Part shown: piece by piece, positions 55,090-63,662 of the stretch
How positions within the stretch are numbered: position 1 is the first letter of the stretch
Layout: the number at the start of each line of letters is the position of its first letter
NCBI GenBank assembly: GCA_965220485.1
Contig: OZ244832.1
Coordinates: forward strand, 310,001-374,000
DNA: 64,000 nucleotides
Reading direction: 5' to 3'
Source of the DNA: Aldehydirespirator sp965220485
GTDB lineage: Bacteria; Actinomycetota; Acidimicrobiia; Acidimicrobiales; Aldehydirespiratoraceae
Made by a program: the position numbers and the translations under genes
Notes under the pieces: model-generated
Database searches by the model: none
What the model was told of the DNA's origin: nothing
Seen by the model: the letters and a program-made list of their open reading frames with translations, nothing else

Positions 55090-57101
55090 GAGACTGCTGA
55101 GTAATTCGGGTCGGGGTGCTCGCGATCGTGTGGGGGGTGTGGGAGAATCGGGGGCATGCAGGGAACTGAGAAGCCGGATCGGGAACTGTTGGACGCGCTG
55201 GGGTTGTGCGGGGCTCTGGTGGGTGAGGGGTCGGTGCATCGGTTCTTGGCCGAGAACCGCCTGAGGCTGTTTGCTGACGGGTTGTTCGCGGATCTGTTCG
55301 GGCCGCGTGGGCGGCCGTCGGTGCCGGGGTCGGTGATCGCGGTGGTGATGGTGTTGCAGGCGCTGGAGGGGTGCTCTGACCGCGAGGCGCTGGAGCGGTT
55401 GCGCTGTGATGTGCGCTGGAAGGCCGCGGCGGGTCTCAGCATCGACGACGGGGGCTTCGACGCGAGCGTGTTGACGCTGTGGCGCCAGAGGCTGCGGGCC
55501 AGTGAGCGCCCCGAGCGGATCTTCGACGCGGTGCGCGAGGTGGCCGCTGAGTGCGGGGCGCTGTCAAAGAGGACGCGGCGGGCGCTGGACTCCACGGTGC
55601 TGTATGACGCGGTGGCGACCCAGGACACGGTCACGATGGTCTCAGCTCAGATACGGCGTGTGCGCCGCCTGGCGCCGCGTGCGGCCGCGGTGGCGCTGGG
55701 CCATGGCTACGACAGCCGGGCCAAGCCGGTGTGCGACTGGGGCGATCCCGATGAGCGGTCCTGGCTCATAGACGAGATGGTCACAGACGCCCGTGCGGTG
55801 CTCGACGCGCTCGAGGGCTCAGAGCTCACAGAGGAGCAGGCCGAGGCGGCGGCGCTGCTGGCGGTGGTGGCCGGCCAGGACGTCGAGGCCGACCCGGCGG
55901 TGCCGGGTCGCTGGCGCATAGCGCGCCGCGTGGCGCCGGGGCGGGTGATATCGACGGTGGACCCCGAGGCCCGCCACGCCCGCAAGTCCCGCTCGCAGCG
56001 CCGCGACGGCTACAAGGCCCACATCTGCGCCGAGCCCGACACCGGGCTCATCACCGCAGCAGAGCTCACCACAGCAGACACATCAGACGCCCGAGTCGGC
56101 CCCCGCCTCCTCAACAACGATCCCACAGCCCCCCACAACACCACCGACACCGCCACCACCGACACCACCGCCGACACCGCCGACACCGACACCGCCGACA
56201 CCGACACCGCCGACACCACCGCCGACACCGACACCGCCGACACCGACACCGCCGACACCGCCGACACCGACACCGCCGACACCGACACCGACACCGACAC
56301 CGCCGACACCGACACCGAGACCGCCGACACCGAGACCGCCGACACCGAGACCGCCGACACCGATGCCGCCGACGCCGATACCGACGCCGAGACCGGCGAC
56401 AGCGATGCCGTCTTGGGGGCTGGGGGGTTCGTGGGGCTGGTGCTGGCCGACTCCGCCTACGCGTCGGGCGAGGCGCTCGACGCGTTCGAGGGCGCCGGCT
56501 ACGCCACCGCCATCAAGCCCATCGACCCCAGGCCGCGCATCAAAGGGGGCTTCACCCGAGACGACTTCACCATCGACACCGACGCACAGACCGTGACCTG
56601 CCCCGCCGGGCACACCAAAGCCGTCACCTCCGGCGCGGCCCGCTTCGGCGCGCTGTGCGGCGGCTGCCCCCTGCGCGCCCGCTGCACCACCTCGCGCTCC
56701 GGGCGCAGCGTCACCGTCGACGCACACCACGCGCGCCGCCAAGCCAACAAGACCCGCTGGGCCCAGCCCGCAACCCAGGCCGCCTACCGCCGGCACCGCC
56801 CCATGGCCGAGAGATCCATCGCGTGGCTCACCCGCAACAAAGCCAGACGCGTCCCCTACCGAGGCGTCGCCGCCAACCACCTCTGGCTCACCACCAGAGC
56901 CGCCGCCGTCAACCTCGTGCGCCTCACCAACCTCGGCGTCACCCACACAGGCGGCGCATTCACCCTCTGAGCCCCGGCGGCAGCGCCGCGCGCCCGGGCC
57001 CGCACCAACCACAGCACCCCACCACCCCGAACCCCGCCGACCGACCCCGCCGACCCCGCCCGACACCCGGTCGCCGCACCAGTTGCTCAGCAGTCTCCTA
57101 G
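55086..57101. mobile_element. IS1182-family element 1
   Basis: It is about 2.0 kb, bounded by CTAG on both sides, with inverted ends CTAGGAGACTGCTGAG. It carries one transposase gene on the plus strand. MITE family B (331-437, 21470-21576) has the same ends. Its right CTAG is shared with the adjacent MITE A copy. Confidence 0.9.
55156..56970 (+). CDS. IS1182-family DDE transposase with Asp-Thr-Ala repeat insert
   Basis: The 604-residue transposase has an N-terminal DUF772-type domain (GSVIAVVMVLQALEGCSDRE, ALERLRCDVRWKAAAG), then the first part of the DDE domain (ALDSTVLYDAVATQDTVTM and STVDPEARHARKSRSQRRDG, YKAHI). A low-complexity insert of about 90 residues made of DTADT and DTETA units follows (about 325-415). 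The core resumes at GLVLADSAYASGEALDAFEG and ends with zinc-ribbon-like cysteines and AERSIAWLTRNKARRVPYRG. It is intact by sequence. Confidence 0.93.
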   Translation: MQGTEKPDRELLDALGLCGALVGEGSVHRFLAENRLRLFADGLFADLFGPRGRPSVPGSVIAVVMVLQALEGCSDREALERLRCDVRWKAAAGLSIDDGGFDASVLTLWRQRLRASERPERIFDAVREVAAECGALSKRTRRALDSTVLYDAVATQDTVTMVSAQIRRVRRLAPRAAAVALGHGYDSRAKPVCDWGDPDERSWLIDEMVTDARAVLDALEGSELTEEQAEAAALLAVVAGQDVEADPAVPGRWRIARRVAPGRVISTVDPEARHARKSRSQRRDGYKAHICAEPDTGLITAAELTTADTSDARVGPRLLNNDPTAPHNTTDTATTDTTADTADTDTADTDTADTTADTDTADTDTADTADTDTADTDTDTDTADTDTETADTETADTETADTDAADADTDAETGDSDAVLGAGGFVGLVLADSAYASGEALDAFEGAGYATAIKPIDPRPRIKGGFTRDDFTIDTDAQTVTCPAGHTKAVTSGAARFGALCGGCPLRARCTTSRSGRSVTVDAHHARRQANKTRWAQPATQAAYRRHRPMAERSIAWLTRNKARRVPYRGVAANHLWLTTRAAAVNLVRLTNLGVTHTGGAFTL

Positions 57102-57204
57102 GTGGCTGGTGTTAAATGGCAATTTGCCACAATCCGCAAGTCGCTGACCTGGGGTTTTGTGACCGCAAAACCCCCATTTCGGGAGTTTGGCACCAGCCAC
57201 CTAG
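57098..57204. mobile_element. MITE family A, copy 2, between the two IS1182-type elements
   Basis: It differs from the copy at 228-334 at only a couple of positions. Its left CTAG is the right CTAG of IS element 1 and its right CTAG is the left CTAG of IS element 2, so three elements are chained with single shared CTAG junctions. Confidence 0.9.
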
Positions 57205-59118
57205 GTGGCTGGTGCCAAATGGGTGTTCGGTTGTGTTGGTGACGGGTGGCGGTGTGGGTGGTGTGGGTCGGGGGCTGTTGGCCGGTTGGGCGGGGTGTGT
57301 TGGGGCTTGTGGGGTCGGTGTTGGGTGGAGTTCGGGAGGTTCGGGGGCTTAGATGAGGGCCCAGCGGTCAGGCGTGGAGCGCAGTCCGAGCACGCCGAGG
57401 CGCGCGATGTTGGCGGCTGCGGCCAGCAGGTTGAAGTCGGCGTCGACTTTGGCCCGGCCGCGCACGCGGGCGTGGCGGCCGCCGTGTTTTCGGCGCACGA
57501 GGTGCGCGAGTTTGCGTTCGACTTTGGGGCGCACGGCGCGGTAGTCGTTTCGCCATGCGGGGTCCTGTTGGCGGGCGCGCGACGCGGCGAGCACGGCCTC
57601 GTTCGTGCTGATGCGCACGGTGCGGCCCCCGGCGGCGTCGGTGCAGCGGCCGCGCAGCGCGCACCCGTGGCAGGCCGCGCCGAAGCTGGCGGTGCCCGAG
57701 CCGTCGCCGCGGGCTCTGATGGCGACGGTCGTGCCGGCGGGGCAGGTGACGGTGCCGCTGAGCAAATCGACTTCGAAGCGGTCCTTGGTGAAGCGGCCCC
57801 CCGGCGCGGCCGCGGGCTGGGTGCGGCACCTCGAGTTGATGCGGCTCTGCTGGAGCAGCCCCTGGAACTCGCCGCTGCCGTACGCGCTGTCGCCATAGAC
57901 CGTGGGCCTGCCCGCGAACTCCTCCACAACCCCGCCGTCCTCGGCGCCCTCGGCTGCGGTGTCGGCGCCCTCGGCGGTGTCGGCGGTGTCGGCGTCCTCG
58001 GCGGTGTCGGCGTCCTCGGCGGTGTCGGCGGTGTCGGTGGTGTCGGTGGTGTTGTTGAGGAGGTCGTTGATGAGTTCTGGGGCGGGTTGGGCGTCGGCGG
58101 TGTTGGCCGCGGTGACGGCGGTGGCGGTGACCAGTTCGGAGTCGGGGTCCACCGCGGTGTGGCCCTTGTAGCCGTCGAAGCGTCTCGCGGTGGTTTTGCG
58201 GCCGTGGCGGGCGTCGGGGTCCACGGTGGACAGGACCCGGTCAGCGGCCACGCGCCGAGCGATCATGAAACGCCCGCCGTCGTTTTGGCACAGGTCCTGG
58301 CCGGCCACCGCGGCCAGCAGCTCAGCGGCCTCGCTGAGCGCGCCGGCGAGCTCGCGGCCCTCGAGCGCGGCGAGCACCGCGGCCGCGTCCGCGCCGAGGC
58401 GGTCCACCAGCTCCTGTCGGGCACCGGGGTCGTCCCAGTCGCAGCGGGGCCCGGCGCCTGGGGCGTAGTCGCCGCGCAGCGCCGCGGCCACCCCCACCGC
58501 CGCGTCAGCGGCCGCGGCGAGCACCGCGCCGATCGCGCGGTAAAGCATCGTCACGGTGTCCTGGGTCGCCACCGCGTCATATATCGGCACAGAGTCCAGC
58601 ACCCGCCGCTGAGACAGCGCCCCCGCCCCACGGGCCGCGTCGAGCACCGCGTCGAAGATCCGCCGCGGCTGCCCAGAGGCCGCCAGCCGGGCCCGCATCC
58701 CCACCAGCACCGTGTCGCAGAACCCCCCGCCGTCGACGCCGAGGCCCCCGCACGCGAACCGCCAGCGCAGATCGAACTCGAAAGCCGCGACCGCCTCACG
58801 ATCAGACAACCCGAACCAGCGCTGCAGCACCATCACAGTGGCCACCACCCGCGGCGGCACGCTGCGCCGCCCCCGCGAGCTGAACAGATCATCGAACATC
58901 CCGTCGGGGAACAACCGCCGCCCCTCGCGCTCCAGCACCGCGAACACCGACTCCGCCGCCAGCCGCTCACCCACGAACCCCGACCCCCTGAACAAATCAG
59001 CCTGACACGGCTCCTGACCCACCGTCACAGCACGAACCTCCCCGAGAGACCGAACAACACCCATGCAATTCTACCAAACCAGCCAGCCCGGACCCGCAGA
59101 AAAACACCAGCCACCTAG
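57201..59118. mobile_element. IS1182-family element 2
   Basis: It is about 1.9 kb, with inverted ends CTAGGTGGCTGGTG identical to those of MITE family A. The transposase gene is on the minus strand. The right CTAG (59115-59118) abuts the N-terminal half of the split SDR gene. Confidence 0.9.
57349..59064 (-). CDS. IS1182-family DDE transposase (second type)
   Basis: The 571-residue protein has the same architecture as the one at 55156 but a clearly different sequence: RVVATVMVLQRWFGLSDREA, RRVLDSVPIYDAVATQDTVT, LSTVDPDARHGRKTTARRFD, YGDSAYGSGEFQGLL and the C-terminal ARRKHGGRHARVRGRAKVDA. It also carries a shorter acidic insert of DTAEDAD type (about 345-380) at the equivalent place. The frame is intact. 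Confidence 0.93.
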   Translation of the reverse strand: MGVVRSLGEVRAVTVGQEPCQADLFRGSGFVGERLAAESVFAVLEREGRRLFPDGMFDDLFSSRGRRSVPPRVVATVMVLQRWFGLSDREAVAAFEFDLRWRFACGGLGVDGGGFCDTVLVGMRARLAASGQPRRIFDAVLDAARGAGALSQRRVLDSVPIYDAVATQDTVTMLYRAIGAVLAAAADAAVGVAAALRGDYAPGAGPRCDWDDPGARQELVDRLGADAAAVLAALEGRELAGALSEAAELLAAVAGQDLCQNDGGRFMIARRVAADRVLSTVDPDARHGRKTTARRFDGYKGHTAVDPDSELVTATAVTAANTADAQPAPELINDLLNNTTDTTDTADTAEDADTAEDADTADTAEGADTAAEGAEDGGVVEEFAGRPTVYGDSAYGSGEFQGLLQQSRINSRCRTQPAAAPGGRFTKDRFEVDLLSGTVTCPAGTTVAIRARGDGSGTASFGAACHGCALRGRCTDAAGGRTVRISTNEAVLAASRARQQDPAWRNDYRAVRPKVERKLAHLVRRKHGGRHARVRGRAKVDADFNLLAAAANIARLGVLGLRSTPDRWALI

Positions 59119-59313
59119 ATCGGTGTTGATCAGGTACGGCGTGGCGCCCAATTCCTCGATCACCGGCCCGACCGCGTCCAGCCGTTCCTGCTTGTAGTCG
59201 AGCAGGTACAGGTTCTTGGCCCCCTCGGCGGCGAACAACTCAGCGGTGCGGCGCCCGAATCCACTGCCGGCTCCTGTCACGAAGACGTTGCGTCCCTCGA
59301 ATCTTCGGCTCAT
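59115..59313 (-). pseudogene. Short-chain dehydrogenase/reductase 1, N-terminal part
   Basis: It starts at ATG 59313 after GGGGGAACGAG and encodes the Rossmann start FVTGAGSGFGRRTAELFAAE and the second strand YLLDYKQERLDAVGP, ending INTDL at CTAG. The rest of the gene is at 54496-55089. It lay 16 bp after the stop of SDR 2 before an IS1380-type element entered that gap. Confidence 0.9.
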
Positions 59314-59333
59314 TCTCGTTCCCCCGTCACTAG

Positions 59334-61054
59334 CCCTGATCGTGCATGGATTTGGTGGGGCGGTGGGGGTGTTTGACGCGTGGATGCCCTTCTGGCGTGG
59401 GGTGATGGACGGTGAGGAAACAGTCCGTGGTCCGGTCTGGAGGGCACCCGCATGGTGAGTCATGACAGCGCGGTCGGTGTGGGGGTCGCGGAGGGTCCGG
59501 GGCTGGTGGTGGGGCATGTGGGGTTGCAGGCTTTGGGCCGGTTCTGTGACGTGTTGGAGCTGGGGGCGCTGTTGTCGCGGGCGTATGGGCCGGTCGGGGA
59601 GCGGGCGCCGGTTCATGACCGGGGCAAGGTGCTGGTGCAGGCGGTGTTGGTGTTCGCCGGGGGCGGGGAGGCGTGCAGCGGCGTCGAGGCGCTGCGCGCC
59701 GAGGGGGCTCTGTTCGGTTCGGTGCCGTCGGCGTCGACGCTGTATCGGGTGGCGCGCGGTGTCGCCGCTGAGCGTTTGGGGGCTCTGCGCGCCGCGCTGT
59801 CGCAGGCCCGGCAGTGGGTGTGGCCCCAGATCGCGGCGGCTCGGGGCGAGGTGGTGATCGACATCGACGCGTCGCTGGTGGAGGTTCACTCTGAGAACAA
59901 GGAGGGCGCCGCTGCCCATTACAAGGGCGGGTTCGGGTTCCATCCGATGTACGCGTTCGCGGGCTGCGCCGGGGAGTGCCTCGCGGTGCTGCTGCGTCCC
60001 GGCAACGCCGCGGCGAACTCGATCACCGACCAGACGGCGGTGCTCGACGCCGCTGTGGAGGCGCTGCCGCCAGACGCCGCGGCGGCGACGCGTCGCAGGC
60101 GCGGCGGCGGGTGCGGGTGCGCGCCGACTCAGCCGGCTGCAACGGGTTCATCGCGGCCTGCGTCGAGCGCAACGTCGGCTACAGCGTGGTGGCGCGCCGA
60201 ACCCCCGAAGTCGAGGCCGCCATCGCCACAGCGGTCACACAGCCGGCGCTGTGGCAGCCCGCGCAGCGCCGGCGCAGCCCCAAGCGCCGGCGCGGCCAGA
60301 GCCACCGCCGCCGGGGCGCGCGGACCGCGGACCTCACCCGGTTCGTGGACGCCGAGCACCGGCCCGAGCCCGACGCCCGCCTCATCATGCGGCGCGAGCC
60401 GCTGCACCAGGGCGCCCAGCGGTCGCTGTTCCCCAGCGACAACTGGCGCTACTGGGGCCACTGGACCAACCTCGCCGGCAGCCCCGCGGCCCGAGACGCC
60501 GACATGAGAGCCCACGCCCGAGTCGAGGACCACATAGCACGCCTCAAAGACAGCGGCGCGAAGCGGTTCCCGTTCCGCGACCTCGCCGCCAACGCCGCGT
60601 GGCACCAACTCGCCGCCCTCTCCGACACCGCCGTGAGATGGTTCCAACAGACCTGCCTCACCGGCGCCCTCAAACACGCCAGACCCAAAACACTGCGATG
60701 GAACCTCTCACACACCCCCGCCCGCCTCGTGCGCCACGCCCGAGCCCACACCCTCACACTGCCCGCGAACCGCGCCGCTGCCACGGCCATACTCAACGCC
60801 CGCATCCGCATCAACCTGCTTATCTGAGCACACACCCCCACCGCCGCGCACGCCCCGAACACCGCGCCGGCCCAACACGCCCCAGCGCGCCCCGCCACAA
60901 GCCCCCAGCCCGAAAACCCCCCACCAAGCCCACACAACGCCCCGACAACCCCACACACCCCCGGCCCGGCGCCGCCACACACCCGCCAGCCGCCCCAAAA
61001 CACACAAAAACACACTCACCCCGCCCAATCAACAATTCTCATGCACGATCAGGG
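59334..61054. mobile_element. IS1380-family element
   Basis: It is about 1.72 kb with 15-bp inverted ends CCCTGATCGTGCATG and their complement, flanked by a 4-bp CTAG duplication (59330-59333 and 61055-61058). It carries one transposase gene that is frameshifted. The right CTAG contains the TAG stop of SDR 2. The last 225 bp (60828-61052) have no gene and are C-rich. Confidence 0.92.
59452..60827 (+). pseudogene. IS1380-family transposase, one frameshift
   Basis: The first frame from ATG 59452 holds EVVIDIDASLVEVHSENKEG (catalytic Asp) and YKGGFGFHPMYAFAGCAGEC, LAVLLRPGNAAANSI. Near 60080-60110, in a run of GC-rich repeats, coding sense moves to another frame, where VRVRADSAGCNGFIAACVER, LFPSDNWRYWGHWTNLAG-like sequence and DLAANAAWHQLAALSDTAVR continue to the end at 60827. 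A single-base indel or a programmed shift would explain it; IS1380 transposases are normally one frame. Confidence 0.85.
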
Positions 61055-61780
61055 CTAGTGGGCGGTCCAGCCTCCGTCCACCGTCAACACCGAGCCGGTC
61101 ACGTACGACGACGCGTCGGAGGCCAGGTAGATGACCGCTCCTGCGATCTCGTGCAACTCGCCCCAGCGTTGCAGGGCCACCTCCTGGCCGATCACCCTGA
61201 TGCTGTGCTCGCTGTGCTGATGGGCCCGGTTCATGTCGGTCAGGAATGGGCCGGGAGCGATGGCGTTGACGTTCACTCCCCGAGGCGCCCACTCCATGGC
61301 CAGGGCCCGCGTCAGCTGTACGACGGCGCCCTTCGAGGAGGTGTAGGCGGTGCGGTCGGGTGCGGCCACCAGCCCGAACGTGGACGCCACATTGATCGTC
61401 CGCCCGCAGCCGGAATCCCAGAGATGCGGGGCGGCCGCCCGGCAGACCAGCCACGGACCGGTGACGTTGACCGCCAGCGACTCCTCGAACTGGGCGGGCT
61501 CGACGTCGCCGATGGCGCCCCGCACGAGGACGCCGGCGTTGTTGACCAGGATGTCGAGGCCGCCGAATCGCTCGACGACGCCGGCCACCGCGGCCTCAAC
61601 GGAGTCCGCGTCGGTGGCCTCCATTGCCACTCCCACCGCGGCGCCCCCGGTGGCTGCGGCGATCTCGGCTGCCTTCGCTTCCGCGTCGGAGGAATTGCGG
61701 CTGGTCACCGCCACCCGCGCCCCCGCGAAGCTCAAGGCCTCGGCCATCACAGCGCCGAGTCCCCTGGAGCCGCCCGTCAC
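61055..61780 (-). CDS. Short-chain dehydrogenase/reductase 2
   Basis: It is an SDR of about 250 residues: TGGSRGLGAVMAEALSFAGA (NAD(P) motif), ILVNNAGVLVRG, catalytic serine in NVASTFGLV, the YTSSK Tyr-Lys motif, and NAIAPGPFLTDMN, VTGSVLTVDGGW. GTG 61780 is the first standard in-frame start but lies at the glycine motif itself, and in-frame homologous sequence continues upstream (FRLDGRAALV). AGGAGG sits at 61835-61840 with no ATG, GTG or TTG in frame after it, so the true start may be CTG 61810 or another unusual codon. It formed an operon with SDR 1. Confidence 0.85.
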   Translation of the reverse strand: MTGGSRGLGAVMAEALSFAGARVAVTSRNSSDAEAKAAEIAAATGGAAVGVAMEATDADSVEAAVAGVVERFGGLDILVNNAGVLVRGAIGDVEPAQFEESLAVNVTGPWLVCRAAAPHLWDSGCGRTINVASTFGLVAAPDRTAYTSSKGAVVQLTRALAMEWAPRGVNVNAIAPGPFLTDMNRAHQHSEHSIRVIGQEVALQRWGELHEIAGAVIYLASDASSYVTGSVLTVDGGWTAH

Positions 61781-61894
61781 CAGAGCGGCGCGTCCGTCGA
61801 GGCGGAACAGGTCGAGCGGGTTGGGCGCTTTGAACCTCCTAGCGGCTACCGGCCGGCGCCGGTTCGGATCCAGGCAGTGCCGATACTTCCACGG

Positions 61895-62431
61895 TCAGGT
61901 GCTGTGGGCCTCCTCGTAGGTTGGACCCCCGCTCTCGTGCACCCAGTACCGGCGGGCCCAGCCGACACCCTTCCAGGTCTTGATGTTGGTGGGGACCATC
62001 TTTATCAGCCAGCGGGGCTGCTGGAGGGTGGACACCAGGTAGGTCGGGCCGTTGGGGCCCAGGTACCGGTACGACATCTGCTCGGCGATCTGCACCCAGC
62101 GGCCCCCGATGTTGGGCTCCTCCTCGATGGTGGCCGTGCCCTCCATGTAGACCTTGGGGATCTCTATCGACTGTCCCGACTTGTCCGGGTCGCTGTGGGG
62201 AGCGTCGATCACCACGCTCACCCGACCGTAGGCCTTGATGTACTCGCACCACAGGGCCCGCTGGCGGCCCACGAAGTAGAGGGCCTCGCCGTCCCAGTGG
62301 TACCACACCGGCATCACGTAGGGCGACCCGTCGGGCTTGAGCGTGGCCAGCCGGGCCACGGAGTTGCCCGCCAGGAACTGCTCCATCTCCTCGGCTGTCA
62401 AGCCGCCCAGATCGCCTCGGAAACTGCTCAT
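61895..62431 (-). CDS. Pyridoxamine 5'-phosphate oxidase-fold (PPOX) protein
   Basis: The 178-residue split beta-barrel flavin or F420-binding protein includes LAGNSVARLATLKPDGSPYV (typical N-terminal strand pair), PVWYHWDGEALYFVGRQRAL, RVSVVIDAPHSDP and the C-terminal WKGVGWARRYW. Such proteins in Actinomycetota are often F420-dependent reductases; the substrate cannot be told. It is upstream of the SDR operon on the same strand and divergent from the ABC ATPase. Confidence 0.8.
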   Translation of the reverse strand: MSSFRGDLGGLTAEEMEQFLAGNSVARLATLKPDGSPYVMPVWYHWDGEALYFVGRQRALWCEYIKAYGRVSVVIDAPHSDPDKSGQSIEIPKVYMEGTATIEEEPNIGGRWVQIAEQMSYRYLGPNGPTYLVSTLQQPRWLIKMVPTNIKTWKGVGWARRYWVHESGGPTYEEAHST

Positions 62432-62483
62432 AGTCGACCGCTCCTTTTCTCACTGGTCGAGGCCAGACAGTACCATCGCGCCG

Positions 62484-63563
62484 ATGGCCCCCTCCAAGCC
62501 GGTCGATGGCGTTCTGCAGGCCGATGACGCCAACGGCAGTGGCGACGACATGGCCCTGTCGGTGAGTGGTCTGGTCAAGACGTTCGAAGTGGGCGGCGGA
62601 TGGCTGGGCGGCGAGCGGGGCGAGGTGTCGGCGGTGGCCGGCGTGTCGTTCGACATCGGGTTCGGGCGGACGCTGGGGCTGGTGGGGGAGTCCGGATGCG
62701 GCAAGTCCACCACGGCCCGCTGCATCCTGCGCCTCATCGAGCCGACCTCCGGCGAGGTGGTCCTGCAACGCCCGATCGACGACGGCACGACCGAGAGGAT
62801 CGACATCATCGCCAGCGGCCGGGCCGACCTTCGCCGCCTGCGCCGCCACATGCAGATCGTCTTCCAGGATCCCTTCGCCTCGCTGAACCCCCGGATGTCG
62901 GTGGGCCAGGCGCTGCGCGAGCCGCTGACGGTGCACACCTCGATGCCGAGGTCCGAACAGGATGAGAGAGTGGGCGAGCTGCTGCGGCTGGTCGGCCTCA
63001 ACCCCCGCATCGTCGACCGCTATCCCCACGAGTTCTCCGGCGGGCAGCGACAGCGCATCGGCGTGGCCCGGGCCCTGGCCTTCGATCCGGGCTTCCTGGT
63101 GCTCGACGAGCCCGTCTCGGCATTGGACGTGTCGATCCAGGCCCAGGTCCTGAACCTCCTCGACGAACTGCAGCAGGAACTGGGCCTCACGTACCTGTTC
63201 ATCGCCCATGACCTGGCGGTGGTGCGCCACGTGTGCGACGACATCGCGGTGATGTACCTCGGGAAGATCGTGGAGCGGACCTCCGCAGAGCGGCTCTTCG
63301 CCGAGTCGATGCACCCCTACACCCACGCCCTGCTGTCCGCCGTTCCGGTTCCCGATCCAGACCTGGAGCGAGGAAGGCTGCGCATCCTCCTTGAGGGCGA
63401 TGTCCCCAGCCCGTTGAACCCGCCCTCGGGCTGCCGCTTCCATACTCGCTGCCATGTGGGCCGCGATCAGGAGGTGTGCCGGGTGCAGGAGCCTCCTCTC
63501 GATGAAGTCAGCGACGGCCATTGGGTGGCCTGCCACTTCCCCGAGGCCCGCCAGGTCGTGTAG
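62484..63563 (+). CDS. Oligopeptide/dipeptide ABC transporter ATP-binding protein (OppF/DppF type)
   Basis: The 359-residue ATPase has Walker A LVGESGCGKSTTARC, Q-loop VFQDPFASLNPRMSVGQ, signature HEFSGGQRQRIGVARAL, Walker B LVLDEPVSALDVSIQA and H-loop FIAHDLAVVRHV. The C-terminal oligopeptide-transporter extension (HPYTHALLSAVPVPDP, CRFHTRCHVG with cysteines) identifies the subfamily. ATG 62484 lies seven bases after TACCAT, suggesting a leaderless transcript; ATG 62550 is the other option. No permease gene is in the window. Confidence 0.92.
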   Translation: MAPSKPVDGVLQADDANGSGDDMALSVSGLVKTFEVGGGWLGGERGEVSAVAGVSFDIGFGRTLGLVGESGCGKSTTARCILRLIEPTSGEVVLQRPIDDGTTERIDIIASGRADLRRLRRHMQIVFQDPFASLNPRMSVGQALREPLTVHTSMPRSEQDERVGELLRLVGLNPRIVDRYPHEFSGGQRQRIGVARALAFDPGFLVLDEPVSALDVSIQAQVLNLLDELQQELGLTYLFIAHDLAVVRHVCDDIAVMYLGKIVERTSAERLFAESMHPYTHALLSAVPVPDPDLERGRLRILLEGDVPSPLNPPSGCRFHTRCHVGRDQEVCRVQEPPLDEVSDGHWVACHFPEARQVV

Positions 63564-63662
63564 AGGATGAGACCGTCGCAGCCCCTCCGTTCTGTGTGCA
63601 GAAATCGGCCATAGTGGCCAAGAAGCTCGAACAGAACGCGTGAGGTGACCGGGCCGCAGCCG

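Noticed and set aside
57205..59118. 637-codon plus-strand frame over IS1182 element 2
   Set aside because: It is antisense to a clear DDE transposase; the Val/Gly-rich composition comes from the reverse of its acidic repeat.
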